NCBI GenBank assembly: GCA_025456085.1
Contig: JALOLF010000035.1
Span: 1 to 39,585, forward strand
Source: Acidimicrobiales bacterium
Lineage (GTDB): Bacteria; Actinomycetota; Acidimicrobiia; Acidimicrobiales; Acidimicrobilacustridaceae
DNA length: 39,585 nucleotides
Direction: 5' to 3'
In this document: positions 7,199 to 15,342 of the stretch, piece after piece
How the letters are laid out: every line of letters begins with the position of its first letter
How positions within the stretch are numbered: the first letter of the stretch is position 1
Program-made: the position numbers and the translations under genes
Notes under the pieces: generated by a model
What the model saw: only the letters and a program-made list of their open reading frames with translations
The model's database searches: none
Told to the model about the DNA's origin: nothing

Positions 7199-8043
7199 TA
7201 GTCGTAGAAGCCCTTGCCCGACTTGCGGCCCAGCAGGCCGGCGGCGACCATCCGGCGCAGCAGCGCGACCGGCGCGTAGTTGTGGTCGCGGGTCTCCTGG
7301 TACAGGGCGTCCATGATCGACACCGAGGTGTCGAGGCCCACGAGGTCGAGCAGCGCGAACGGCCCCATGGGGAAGTTGCAGCCACCCCGCATGGCGGTGT
7401 CGATGTCCTCCTTGGAGGCGATGCCCTCTTCGTACATCCGCACGGCGTTGTTCAGGTAGGGGAACAGCAGCTTGTTCACGATGAAGCCGGCGCGGTCCTT
7501 GACCGTGACCGGGTCCTTGCCGCACTCGACGGTGAACTCCCGGACCCGCTCGAGGGTCTCCTCGGAGGTGAGCAGGGTGGGCACCAGCTCGACGAGGCTC
7601 ATCATCGGGGCCGGGTTGAAGAAGTGCACGCCGCACACCAGCTCGGGGCGGTGCGTCTCCATCGCCATGTCGATGACCGACAGGGTCGAGGTGTTGGTGG
7701 CCAGGATGGCGCCCTCCTTGACCACCTTGTCGAGCTCGTTGAACAGCTCGCGCTTGGTGGCCAGGTCCTCGACGACGGACTCGATCACGAGGTCGCACTC
7801 GGCCAGGTCGTGGAGCTGGGACGTGGCGCTGAGACGGCCCAGCGTGGCGTCGCGGTCGGCGGGCTCCAGCTTGCCCTTGTCGACCTGCTTGTCGAGCGAC
7901 TTCTCCAGCATGGCGAGCGTGCCGTCGGCGGTGGCCCGCTGCCGGGAGCGGATCACGACCTCGTGCCCGCTCTTGGCCGCCACTTCGGCGATGCCCGAAC
8001 CCATGATCCCCGAGCCGACGATGCCAACCTTCTTGATAGTCAT
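7186..8043 (-). CDS. hbd: 3-hydroxybutyryl-CoA dehydrogenase
   Basis: A 285-residue single-function 3-hydroxyacyl-CoA dehydrogenase. The NAD(P)-binding motif is VGIVGSGIMGSGIAE (residues 6-20). The catalytic His lies in CGVHFFNPAPMM, and the substrate and dimer domain contains DRAGFIVNKLLFPYLN and GGCNFPMGPFALLDLVGLD. It interconverts acetoacetyl-CoA and 3-hydroxybutyryl-CoA, a step of butyrate/PHB-type metabolism that also feeds the ethylmalonyl-CoA pathway, consistent with ecm nearby. ATG 8043 is supported by TAGGGT (8055-8050, complement) 6 nt upstream, so the mRNA is probably leaderless. It is followed by aat. Confidence 0.9.
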   Translation of the reverse strand: MTIKKVGIVGSGIMGSGIAEVAAKSGHEVVIRSRQRATADGTLAMLEKSLDKQVDKGKLEPADRDATLGRLSATSQLHDLAECDLVIESVVEDLATKRELFNELDKVVKEGAILATNTSTLSVIDMAMETHRPELVCGVHFFNPAPMMSLVELVPTLLTSEETLERVREFTVECGKDPVTVKDRAGFIVNKLLFPYLNNAVRMYEEGIASKEDIDTAMRGGCNFPMGPFALLDLVGLDTSVSIMDALYQETRDHNYAPVALLRRMVAAGLLGRKSGKGFYDYERR

Positions 8044-8049
8044 GCGCGA

Positions 8050-8113
8050 ACCCTACCGAGAGGCCCTCCCGCCGTGCCAAAGGACGGTCGGGGTGCCGGG
8101 GTCCCGATAGGTT
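8050..8113. promoter_or_regulatory. Divergent leaderless promoters (hbd / methyltransferase-like gene)
   Basis: Minus strand: TAGGGT at 8055-8050, 6 nt before the hbd ATG. Plus strand: TAGGTT at 8108-8113, 7 nt before GTG 8121. The second is identical in hexamer and spacing to the lysC promoter at 10860. Confidence 0.55.
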
Positions 8114-8120
8114 GAGCGTC

Positions 8121-8690
8121 GTGACCTCCCCTGCCGTCGCTCGCTGGCCCGCCTCCGTCCGGGTGGCGTTGGCCCGTGCCGGGGAGGGGATGGCGGTCGG
8201 TGCGTCGGGTCGCGTGCTCGACCTGGGTGAGCCCGCCGCCCGGGCCGTCGTGCAGGACGCGGTCCGCGCCGCCCGGCGCGCCGAGCCCCGCCCGGCGCCG
8301 GACGAGCGCTACGACCTGGTGTTGTCGGTCGCCGATCTCGTCGACCACGCCGACCTGTTCGGGACGCTGCGGGGGATCGTGCACGTGCTCGCCGACGACG
8401 GCGAGGTCCGTTTCGTGGAACCGTCCGCCGAGCCGGGCCTGGCCGCGCTGGCGGCGGCGAGCCTCGCCTCGGCCCACCCGGCGGTGCGCGGGTGCCACCT
8501 GCACCGCGACGTCCCCGGCACCGTGCGAGCCGCGGGCCTGGACATCGCGGCCCTGGACCACCGCCACGTGGCCACCGCGGTGTGGCCCCTGCGGCGCCTC
8601 GCCCGGGGGCGGGCGGTGCACACGCTGCGCCTCGACGACGGAGACGGAGCGGCCCGCAGCGGGGCGGCTCGGAACGGAGGATCACCATGA
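8121..8690 (+). CDS. Methyltransferase-like protein lacking a clear SAM motif
   Basis: A 189-residue protein. The centre and C-terminal half look like the back half of a class I (type 11) SAM methyltransferase: ERYDLVLSVADLVDHADL, LRGIVHVLADDGEVRFVEP and GTVRAAGLDIAALDHRHV. The first ~60 residues, where a GxGxG loop should be, read GEGMAVGASGRVLDLGEPAA, so SAM binding is doubtful. GTG 8121 is chosen because TAGGTT precedes it by 7 nt; a TTG at 8112 overlaps that hexamer and is unlikely. Its stop overlaps the start of the next gene (ATGA), so the two are translationally coupled. Confidence 0.6.
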   Translation: MTSPAVARWPASVRVALARAGEGMAVGASGRVLDLGEPAARAVVQDAVRAARRAEPRPAPDERYDLVLSVADLVDHADLFGTLRGIVHVLADDGEVRFVEPSAEPGLAALAAASLASAHPAVRGCHLHRDVPGTVRAAGLDIAALDHRHVATAVWPLRRLARGRAVHTLRLDDGDGAARSGAARNGGSP

Positions 8691-9352
8691 GCGGAGTGCT
8701 GGCCCTGGTCGGTGGTGGGGAGTGGTCGCCGGGTTGCACCTTCGACCGCACGTTGCTGGAGGCCAGCGGCGGGAACGAGGTGGCCGTGCTGCCCACCGGT
8801 TCCGCGTACGAGAACCCGGCGAAGCTGCTCGCCCGGGCGGTCGAGTGGTTCGACGGGCTGGGCGCCACGGTGCGCGAGGTTCCGGTGTTGACCCGCTCCG
8901 ACGCGTCGGCAGAGGAGCATGCCGAGGTGGTGCGGGCCGCGCGGTTCGTCTACCTGGCCGGCGCGTCGGCCCAGCACCTGCGCTCGGTGCTGAAGGACAC
9001 GCCGTTGTACGCGGCGCTGGTGGAGGCCTGGCACGGTGGCGCCGTGCTGGCCGGCTCCGCCGCCGGCGCGGACGTGCTGTGCGACCCGATGGTGGATGCG
9101 CGGGGCGGCGCCTTCGCGGTCGGCCTCGGCCTGCTCGTCGGCGTGTCGGTCATCCCGGCGTGCAACACCTGGTCACCGGAGAAGATCCACCGCACCGTGG
9201 AGTTGGCGCCCCGCGACCTCGCCGTCGTCGCGGTGCCGGAAGCCACGGCCGTCATCCGGGGCACCGACGGCGCGTGGCGCGCCGCAGGGGTGGGCGACCC
9301 GGTCGTCTACCGCAACGGCAAGCTGGCCTCGCTGGCGGACCTGCCGGCCTGA
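8687..9352 (+). CDS. Peptidase S51/cyanophycinase-like protein
   Basis: A 221-residue class I glutamine-amidotransferase-fold protein. It begins MSGVLALVGGGEWSPGCTFD and has RFVYLAGASAQHL and the nucleophile elbow AVLAGSAAGADVL with Ser124. The usual elbow in cyanophycinase and peptidase E is GTSAGA; here it is GSAAGA, keeping the Ser. A late His in VSVIPACNTWSPEKIHRTVE may serve the triad. The family cleaves cyanophycin-like or Asp-dipeptide bonds, but many members are uncharacterised. The ATG has GGAGG (8676-8680) and overlaps the previous stop by four bases. It is convergent with the FKBP gene (10 nt). Confidence 0.75.
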   Translation: MSGVLALVGGGEWSPGCTFDRTLLEASGGNEVAVLPTGSAYENPAKLLARAVEWFDGLGATVREVPVLTRSDASAEEHAEVVRAARFVYLAGASAQHLRSVLKDTPLYAALVEAWHGGAVLAGSAAGADVLCDPMVDARGGAFAVGLGLLVGVSVIPACNTWSPEKIHRTVELAPRDLAVVAVPEATAVIRGTDGAWRAAGVGDPVVYRNGKLASLADLPA

Positions 9353-9362
9353 GCGGGTCGGC

Positions 9363-9926
9363 TCAGGGCGCGGCGGGCGCGACCGTCGTGGCCGTCGCGT
9401 CGCCGATCGACACCAGATCCACGACGAAGATCAGCGTCTCGTCGGGCGCGATGCCCGGCCGGCCGGCGCTGCCGTAGGCCAGGTCGGGTGGGATGACCAG
9501 CTGGCGCTGGCCGCCCGGCTGCATGCCCACGATGCCCTCGGTCCAGCCCGGGATCACCGAGTCGAGCGAGAAGGTGGCCGGCTCGCCCCGGTCCCACGAC
9601 GCGTCGAACTGCTCGCCGGTCGAGCACGAGACCCCGACGTAGTGCACGGTCACGGTGGCGCCGGCCGGCACCGCCTCGCCCTCGCCCACCGTCAGGTCCT
9701 CGATCACCAGCTCGGTCGGGGGAGGGCCCTCCGGCACCGACACCGTGGGCTTGCCCTCGGCGGGCGGCGTGTTCGTGGCGGCGACGCACGGCTTCCCGGC
9801 GGCCGACGCCAGCGGTGCGGTGGTGGTCACCGTCTCGAAGGTGGTCGACGTGTCGTCGGTGGCCGTCTCGGCCTCGTCGTCGCCGTCCCGGCCGGTCAGG
9901 AACCACAGCACGCCCACCAGGGCCAC
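9363..9926 (-). CDS. FKBP-type peptidyl-prolyl isomerase, apparently N-truncated
   Basis: A 187-residue protein. The C-terminal ~110 residues form a complete FKBP domain: VGEGEAVPAGATVTVHYVGV, QFDASWDRGEPATFSL, VIPGWTEGIVGMQPGGQRQL, PPDLAYGSAGRPG and TLIFVVDLVSI. Before it is an S/T-rich linker, and before that only a 12-residue hydrophobic stub (VALVGVLWFLTG) followed by an acidic RDGDDEAE. Related exported isomerases carry a basic N-terminus and a full membrane helix; here both seem lost at the junction with the upstream cyclophilin gene, which it overlaps by 31 bp. GTG 9926 is the only usable start; GGAGGT lies 12 nt upstream inside the cyclophilin gene. Confidence 0.78.
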   Translation of the reverse strand: MALVGVLWFLTGRDGDDEAETATDDTSTTFETVTTTAPLASAAGKPCVAATNTPPAEGKPTVSVPEGPPPTELVIEDLTVGEGEAVPAGATVTVHYVGVSCSTGEQFDASWDRGEPATFSLDSVIPGWTEGIVGMQPGGQRQLVIPPDLAYGSAGRPGIAPDETLIFVVDLVSIGDATATTVAPAAP

Positions 9927-10807
9927 GTGATGGTCACGACCTCCGCGGGCATGCCGCTGGCCGTACCGGTGCTGTCGATGAGGCTGCTCACCCGGGGCTG
10001 CTCGTCGGGCGGTGCGCTCCGGTCGACCCGGTCGTCGGTCACCAGGCCGAACGCGGTGGCCTCCGGCGGGACGTTGACCACCTGGTCGGCGGTGCCGATG
10101 AGGAAGCTCCCGGCCGACTCGCCGCCGGGGCCCGGGACGGCGGCCACCATCAGCGCCGTGGCCACGGTCCCACCCTCGGGCACCTCGCCGGGGATGGTGT
10201 AGCCGGGTGCCGTCGACCCGTCGGGGTTCACGATGGTGTCGGCCACCTCGAACCAGCCCCTCGGCACCACCCGGGTGACCGGGGCGCCGTCGTAGTAGTG
10301 GTACCGGGCCAGCACCACGAAGTTGTTGGTGGTCTGCGGGGCCGAGTCGGCGAACAGCAGGCCGGTGATGTCGCCCTTGGTGGTGCGGATGGTGAACTCG
10401 TAGCTCTTCGCGGGGTCGATGCACAGCGGCGGCGGGCCGGCGAAACCGGTGGTCCGGGGTGAGCTGCCGTCGGGTTCGGGGCAGGGCGTCTCGCCGGTGA
10501 GCACCGCTCCCGGCTGGAGCTCGGGGAGCTCCGCCGGAGGGTTCGTGTTGACCGTGGTGGACGCCCCGGCCGGTTCGACGACGGAGGTGAGCGTGGTGCT
10601 CGAGTCCCCCGTCGCGGTCCGGGCGTCGTCGTCCTCGGAGGTCGCGAAGGCGATGACCGCGACGGCGAAGACCACGACGCCGACCACCACGCCGATGCCC
10701 ACGAGCCGTTGGCGGCGCCGGGCCCGGGCCAGCGCCTCGTCGCGCACGGAGCTCCTCGTCCGCTGCCTGCGGGCTTCCTTCTCGCGCTCGATCCGGGACT
10801 TCGCCAC
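9896..10807 (-). CDS. Membrane-anchored cyclophilin-type peptidyl-prolyl isomerase
   Basis: A 303-residue protein. It has a highly basic start (AKSRIEREKEARRQRTRSSV), one membrane helix (about 37-54, VGIGVVVGVVVFAVAVIAFA), an acidic and S/T-rich linker, then a cyclophilin domain (about 130-290): FTIRTTKGDITGLLF, TTNNFVVLARYHYYDG, GTVATALMVA, SAGSFLIGTADQ and ATAFGLVTDDR. The canonical catalytic Arg/Phe block is only partly kept (TRVVPRGWFEV). A natural end would be near VVTIT; instead the frame runs on into WPWWACCGS, which is the out-of-frame reading of the next gene. GTG 10807 has TAGCGT 8 nt upstream (leaderless). It is divergent from lysC. Confidence 0.82.
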   Translation of the reverse strand: MAKSRIEREKEARRQRTRSSVRDEALARARRRQRLVGIGVVVGVVVFAVAVIAFATSEDDDARTATGDSSTTLTSVVEPAGASTTVNTNPPAELPELQPGAVLTGETPCPEPDGSSPRTTGFAGPPPLCIDPAKSYEFTIRTTKGDITGLLFADSAPQTTNNFVVLARYHYYDGAPVTRVVPRGWFEVADTIVNPDGSTAPGYTIPGEVPEGGTVATALMVAAVPGPGGESAGSFLIGTADQVVNVPPEATAFGLVTDDRVDRSAPPDEQPRVSSLIDSTGTASGMPAEVVTITWPWWACCGS

Positions 10808-10815
10808 GGCGCAGG

Positions 10816-10865
10816 ACGCTACCCGTCCCGCCAGGTCCTGTGGGCGCGCCGGCGGCCGCTAGGTT
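10816..10865. promoter_or_regulatory. Divergent leaderless promoters (cyclophilin / lysC)
   Basis: Minus strand TAGCGT (10821-10816), 8 nt before GTG 10807. Plus strand TAGGTT (10860-10865), 7 nt before GTG 10873. No ribosome-binding site precedes either start. Confidence 0.55.
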
Positions 10866-10872
10866 GGCGATC

Positions 10873-12108
10873 GTGGCTCTCGTCGTGCAGAAGTTCGGTG
10901 GCACCAGCGTCGCCGATCCCGATCGCATCCGCGCCGTGGCCGACCACGTGGCCCGGACCCGCAAGCGTGGCAACCGGGTGGTGGTGGTCATCAGCGCCAT
11001 GGGCAAGGAGACCGACGAGCTGCTGCGGCTCGCCGGAGACGTGGCCACGACGCGTCCGGGGCGCGAGATGGACATGCTCATCACGGCCGGGGAGCGCAAG
11101 GCGATGGCTCTGCTGGCCATGGCCCTGCACGACCTGGGGGTCGAGGCCGACTCCTTCACCGGTAGCCAGGCCGGGTTCATCACCGACACCACCCACACCA
11201 ACGCCAAGATCGTGGAGGTGCGCCCGGACCGCATCCGCACCGCCGTGGACGCCGACCGGGTGCCGGTGGTGGGAGGGGCGCAGGGGGTCGCGGGGGAGAC
11301 GCACGACGTGACCTTCCTCGGCCGCGGCGGATCCGACACGACCGCCGTGGCGCTGGCCCACGCCCTGGGCGCCGACATCTGCGAGCTCTACACGGACGTG
11401 TCGGGGGTGTTCACGAGCGATCCCCGGATCGTCGCCAACGCCCGCAAGATGGAGCGGGTCTCCTTCGACGAGCTGCTGGAGATGACCGCCAACGGGTGCC
11501 CCAAGCCGGCCATGCGGTCCGTCGAGTACGCCCGCACCCACGGGGTCGACCTGCACGTGCGCTCGGCCTTCACGTGGGAGACGGGCACCCTGGTCACCAA
11601 GGAGGACCACGACATGGAGCAGGCGATCGTCTCGGCGGTCACGCACGACACCGACGAGACGAAGGTGACGATCACCGGCGTCCCGGACCGGCCCGGCATC
11701 GCCGCCCGGCTGTTCCGCGCCCTGGCCGAGCACGACATCAACGTGGACCTCATCGTCCAGAACGTCTCGGTGGCGGGGGTGACCGACATCTCCTTCACGG
11801 TGCCCCGGTCCGACACCGCCGCGGCCGAGCGGACGTGCGCCGAGCTGGTGGAGGAGATGGGGGCCACCTCGGTGCTCACCGATCCCGACATCGCCCGGGT
11901 GAGCGTGATCGGCGCCGGCATGAAGTCCCACCCCGGCGTGGCGGCCAAGGTGTTCGAGACCCTGAGCGGCCACGGCATCAACATCGAGATGATCTCCACC
12001 AGCGCCATCCGCGTCAGCTGCGTGGTGCGTGAGGACCAGGTGGAGGACGCGGTGCAGGCCCTGCACGACGCGTTCCGGCTCGAGCACGGCCCGGTGCTGG
12101 CGGACTGA
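10873..12108 (+). CDS. lysC: Aspartokinase (alpha subunit / full-length)
   Basis: A 411-residue protein that phosphorylates L-aspartate, the first step to Lys, Met, Thr and (via asd) diaminopimelate. The kinase domain starts VALVVQKFGGTSVAD and contains ITAGERKAMALLAMAL, GFITDTTHTNAKI, FLGRGGSDTTAVALAHAL and VFTSDPRIV. Two C-terminal ACT domains follow (KVTITGVPDRPGIAARLF and VSVIGAGMKSHPGVAAKVF), as in feedback-inhibited actinobacterial enzymes. GTG 10873 is preceded by TAGGTT at 7 nt and matches the conserved MALVVQK start. A second start inside the gene makes the beta subunit. asd follows 43 nt downstream. Confidence 0.95.
   Translation: MALVVQKFGGTSVADPDRIRAVADHVARTRKRGNRVVVVISAMGKETDELLRLAGDVATTRPGREMDMLITAGERKAMALLAMALHDLGVEADSFTGSQAGFITDTTHTNAKIVEVRPDRIRTAVDADRVPVVGGAQGVAGETHDVTFLGRGGSDTTAVALAHALGADICELYTDVSGVFTSDPRIVANARKMERVSFDELLEMTANGCPKPAMRSVEYARTHGVDLHVRSAFTWETGTLVTKEDHDMEQAIVSAVTHDTDETKVTITGVPDRPGIAARLFRALAEHDINVDLIVQNVSVAGVTDISFTVPRSDTAAAERTCAELVEEMGATSVLTDPDIARVSVIGAGMKSHPGVAAKVFETLSGHGINIEMISTSAIRVSCVVREDQVEDAVQALHDAFRLEHGPVLAD
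11599..11616 (+). promoter_or_regulatory. Internal ribosome-binding site and start for aspartokinase beta subunit
   Basis: AAGGAGG (11599-11605), an 8-nt gap and ATG (11614-11616), in frame at codon 248 of lysC, giving a 164-residue product starting MEQAIVSAV that carries just the two ACT domains. Corynebacterium glutamicum aspartokinase is known to use the equivalent in-frame start for its beta subunit in an alpha2beta2 enzyme. The position and the strong Shine-Dalgarno here suggest the same arrangement. Confidence 0.7.
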
Positions 12109-12137
12109 TCCCGTTTCGCCCGGGCGCCGGGCGCCGG

Positions 12138-12143
12138 TACCCT
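12138..12143 (+). promoter_or_regulatory. -10 hexamer of leaderless asd
   Basis: TACCCT, ending 8 nt before the asd ATG at 12152. It suggests that asd has its own leaderless transcript in addition to read-through from lysC. Confidence 0.45.
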
Positions 12144-12145
12144 GA

Positions 12146-14041
<1,896 letters not shown>

Positions 14042-14042
<1 letters not shown>

Positions 14043-14299
14043 CAGGGGAGCGGGGGATCCTCGACGTAGCGGCGGGCCGCGTCCTCGAGGGACAGCCCGA
14101 GCTGGTTGGCGAGCGAGGCCAACCAGGCAAGCACGTCACCCAGCTCGTGCAGCTGCGCGGCGTCGTCGTGCTTGCGCACGGCCTGCGCCAGCTCGCCGAC
14201 CTCCTCGCACAGCCACGCCACGGTGGCCGGCAGGCCCCGGGCCCGGTCGGTCGCCCCGTAGAGCTCCTCCATGAGCTGCTGGAACTCCTCGAGCTGCAC
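14042..14299 (-). CDS. MazG-like nucleotide pyrophosphohydrolase
   Basis: An 85-residue single-domain MazG protein. The EExxE metal motif appears in WLCEEVGELAQAV (Glu32, Glu33, Glu36) and the downstream ExxD in HELGDVLAWL (Glu52, Asp55). Short MazG proteins hydrolyse NTPs or dNTPs to NMP and pyrophosphate as house-cleaning enzymes. GTG 14299 is chosen because TACGCT precedes it by 6 nt; a longer reading upstream would run toward the tRNA terminator. Its stop overlaps the start of the diguanylate cyclase gene. Confidence 0.8.
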
Positions 14300-14305
14300 G
14301 GGCGC

Positions 14306-14311
14306 AGCGTA
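14306..14311 (-). promoter_or_regulatory. -10 hexamer of leaderless mazG-GGDEF operon
   Basis: TACGCT on the minus strand, 6 nt before GTG 14299. It lies between the tRNA terminator and the gene. Confidence 0.5.
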
Positions 14312-14342
14312 GGTGAACGGGACCGCCGTGGCCCGGACGCGA

Positions 14343-14371
14343 GAACAGGCCTGCACGGAGCAGACCTGTTC
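14343..14371 (-). terminator. Hairpin terminator downstream of tRNA-Pro
   Basis: Arms GAACAGG (14343-14349) and CCTGTTC (14365-14371) are perfectly complementary, with an inner TGC/GCA pair possible. It begins 4 nt beyond the tRNA 3' end on the minus strand. No U-tract follows. Confidence 0.55.
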
Positions 14372-14375
14372 GCTG

Positions 14376-14449
14376 TCGGGGTGGCGGGATTTGAACCCAC
14401 GACCTCTTCGTCCCGAACGAAGCGCGCTGCCAAACTGCGCTACACCCCG
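14376..14449 (-). tRNA. tRNA-Pro (anticodon CGG)
   Basis: A 74-nt cloverleaf read on the minus strand. The acceptor stem is CGGGGTG / CACCCCG with discriminator A. The D-arm contains TAGCGCAGTTTGGCAGCGC. The anticodon arm CTTCG-TTCGGGA-CGAAG gives anticodon CGG (reads CCG), and the T-arm contains GTGGGTTCAAATCCCGC. The 3' CCA is not encoded. A TAGATT hexamer at 14469-14464 is a likely -10, and a hairpin terminator follows. It lies alone between the receiver protein and MazG genes. Confidence 0.97.
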
Positions 14450-14463
14450 GTGTGGGAGCCGCC

Positions 14464-14469
14464 AATCTA
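14464..14469 (-). promoter_or_regulatory. Possible -10 of tRNA-Pro
   Basis: TAGATT on the minus strand, 14 nt before the mature tRNA 5' end, leaving room for a short 5' leader removed by RNase P. No convincing -35 is seen. Confidence 0.35.
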
Positions 14470-14491
14470 CACGGCTCGGTTGGCGACCTCG

Positions 14492-14905
14492 TCAGGCGTT
14501 GGCGCCCTCGACGTCCTCGGCGCCTTCCACGTAGCTCTGCCCGTCGAGCAGGATCCGGGCCGCCTTGGCGAGCCGGAAGGCGTCGAGCGGCTTGATCAAC
14601 CAGCCGTCGGCCTCGCAGCGGCGCGCCAGGAAGGTGTCGGCCGCCCGGTCGAGCAGCATCAGCACGGCCGTGATGGGGATCCGGTCGGCTGCCTCCTCGT
14701 GGCGGATGGCCATGCAGGCGGCCATGCCCCCCATGTTGCCGATCTGCAGATCGAGGATGACCAGGTCGGGTTCCACCTCGTCGAGGGCCGGGAGCACGTC
14801 GGCGCCGGCCCGGACCCGGTACACGGTGAGGTCCGGCCCGGACAGGGCGGCCTCGACCTCGTCGAAGATCCAGTCGGCATCGGTGGCCAGCAGCACGGTG
14901 GGCAC
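14492..14905 (-). CDS. Stand-alone response-regulator receiver protein
   Basis: A 137-residue CheY-like protein with no output domain. The acidic pair lies in LLATDAD, the phospho-acceptor Asp52 in DLVILDLQIGNMGG, and the conserved Lys105 in GWLIKPLDAFRLA. A short acidic tail ends the protein. GTG 14905 has TAGCCT 7 nt upstream. It is divergent from a STAS-domain protein, and both are signalling modules without outputs, so they may belong to a partner-switching or phosphorelay circuit; this is inferred from context only. No kinase gene is adjacent. Confidence 0.82.
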   Translation of the reverse strand: MPTVLLATDADWIFDEVEAALSGPDLTVYRVRAGADVLPALDEVEPDLVILDLQIGNMGGMAACMAIRHEEAADRIPITAVLMLLDRAADTFLARRCEADGWLIKPLDAFRLAKAARILLDGQSYVEGAEDVEGANA

Positions 14906-14912
14906 GACGGGC

Positions 14913-14954
14913 AGGCTATCCGACAGGTGTCGACCATCGACAACCGCCTACCAT
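14913..14954. promoter_or_regulatory. Divergent promoters (receiver protein / STAS protein)
   Basis: Minus strand TAGCCT (14918-14913) is 7 nt before GTG 14905 (leaderless). Plus strand TACCAT (14949-14954) would start RNA near 14962, giving a short leader with GAGGGAG (14974-14980) before GTG 14986. Confidence 0.45.
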
Positions 14955-14985
14955 GCGCGCTCAGCGCCACGCCGAGGGAGTGCAC

Positions 14986-15339
14986 GTGCTCGAGATCCAT
15001 GTCACCGAGAACGACTCGTACACGCTGTGCCGGCCCGTGGGCGAGCTCGACGCCTACACGGTGGCCGAGTTCCGCGAGGTGCTGGCCGAGCTGTCGGTGC
15101 GGCCCCGGCTGCTCATCGACCTCTCCGACGTGCCGTTCATGGACTCCGCCGGGTTGGGCGCGCTCATCGGCGGCATCCGCCGGGCACGGGAGGCCGACGG
15201 GGAGGTCAGCGTGGTGTGCACCCGCCCCACCCTGACCCGGCTGCTCCACACCACCGGCTTCGATCGCATCGTGCCGGTCACGGACTCGGTCGAGGCGGCG
15301 CTCGACACCCTGTTGCGGCCCCGCGACGAACTGCTGTGA
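14986..15339 (+). CDS. STAS-domain anti-sigma-factor antagonist (SpoIIAA/RsbV-like)
   Basis: A 117-residue protein with VGELDAYTVAEFREVL, LLIDLSDVPFMDSAGLGAL and a C-terminal FDRIVPVTDSVEAAL. Ser54 in MDSAGLGAL is the residue phosphorylated by anti-sigma kinases in the RsbV/SpoIIAA family. Such proteins bind an RsbW-type kinase to release a sigma factor. No partner is adjacent, although an RsbW-like ATPase is encoded at 32343-32738. GTG 14986 is chosen for its spacing (5 nt) from GAGGGAG; GTG at 14980 overlaps that site. It converges on the ArsA-like gene with 3 nt between stops. Confidence 0.85.
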   Translation: MLEIHVTENDSYTLCRPVGELDAYTVAEFREVLAELSVRPRLLIDLSDVPFMDSAGLGALIGGIRRAREADGEVSVVCTRPTLTRLLHTTGFDRIVPVTDSVEAALDTLLRPRDELL

Positions 15340-15342
15340 TCC

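Noticed and set aside
9363-10807. A single cyclophilin-FKBP polypeptide made by programmed frameshifting
   Set aside because: The overlap has no slippery heptamer or obvious stimulatory structure at the stop, and the FKBP frame enters in mid-helix; a deletion or an ordinary overlap explains it better.
10840-10872. Longer lysC start at 10840 (GAPAAARLAI...)
   Set aside because: It would include the TAGGTT promoter hexamer, and aspartokinases begin directly at the VALVVQKFGGTS strand.
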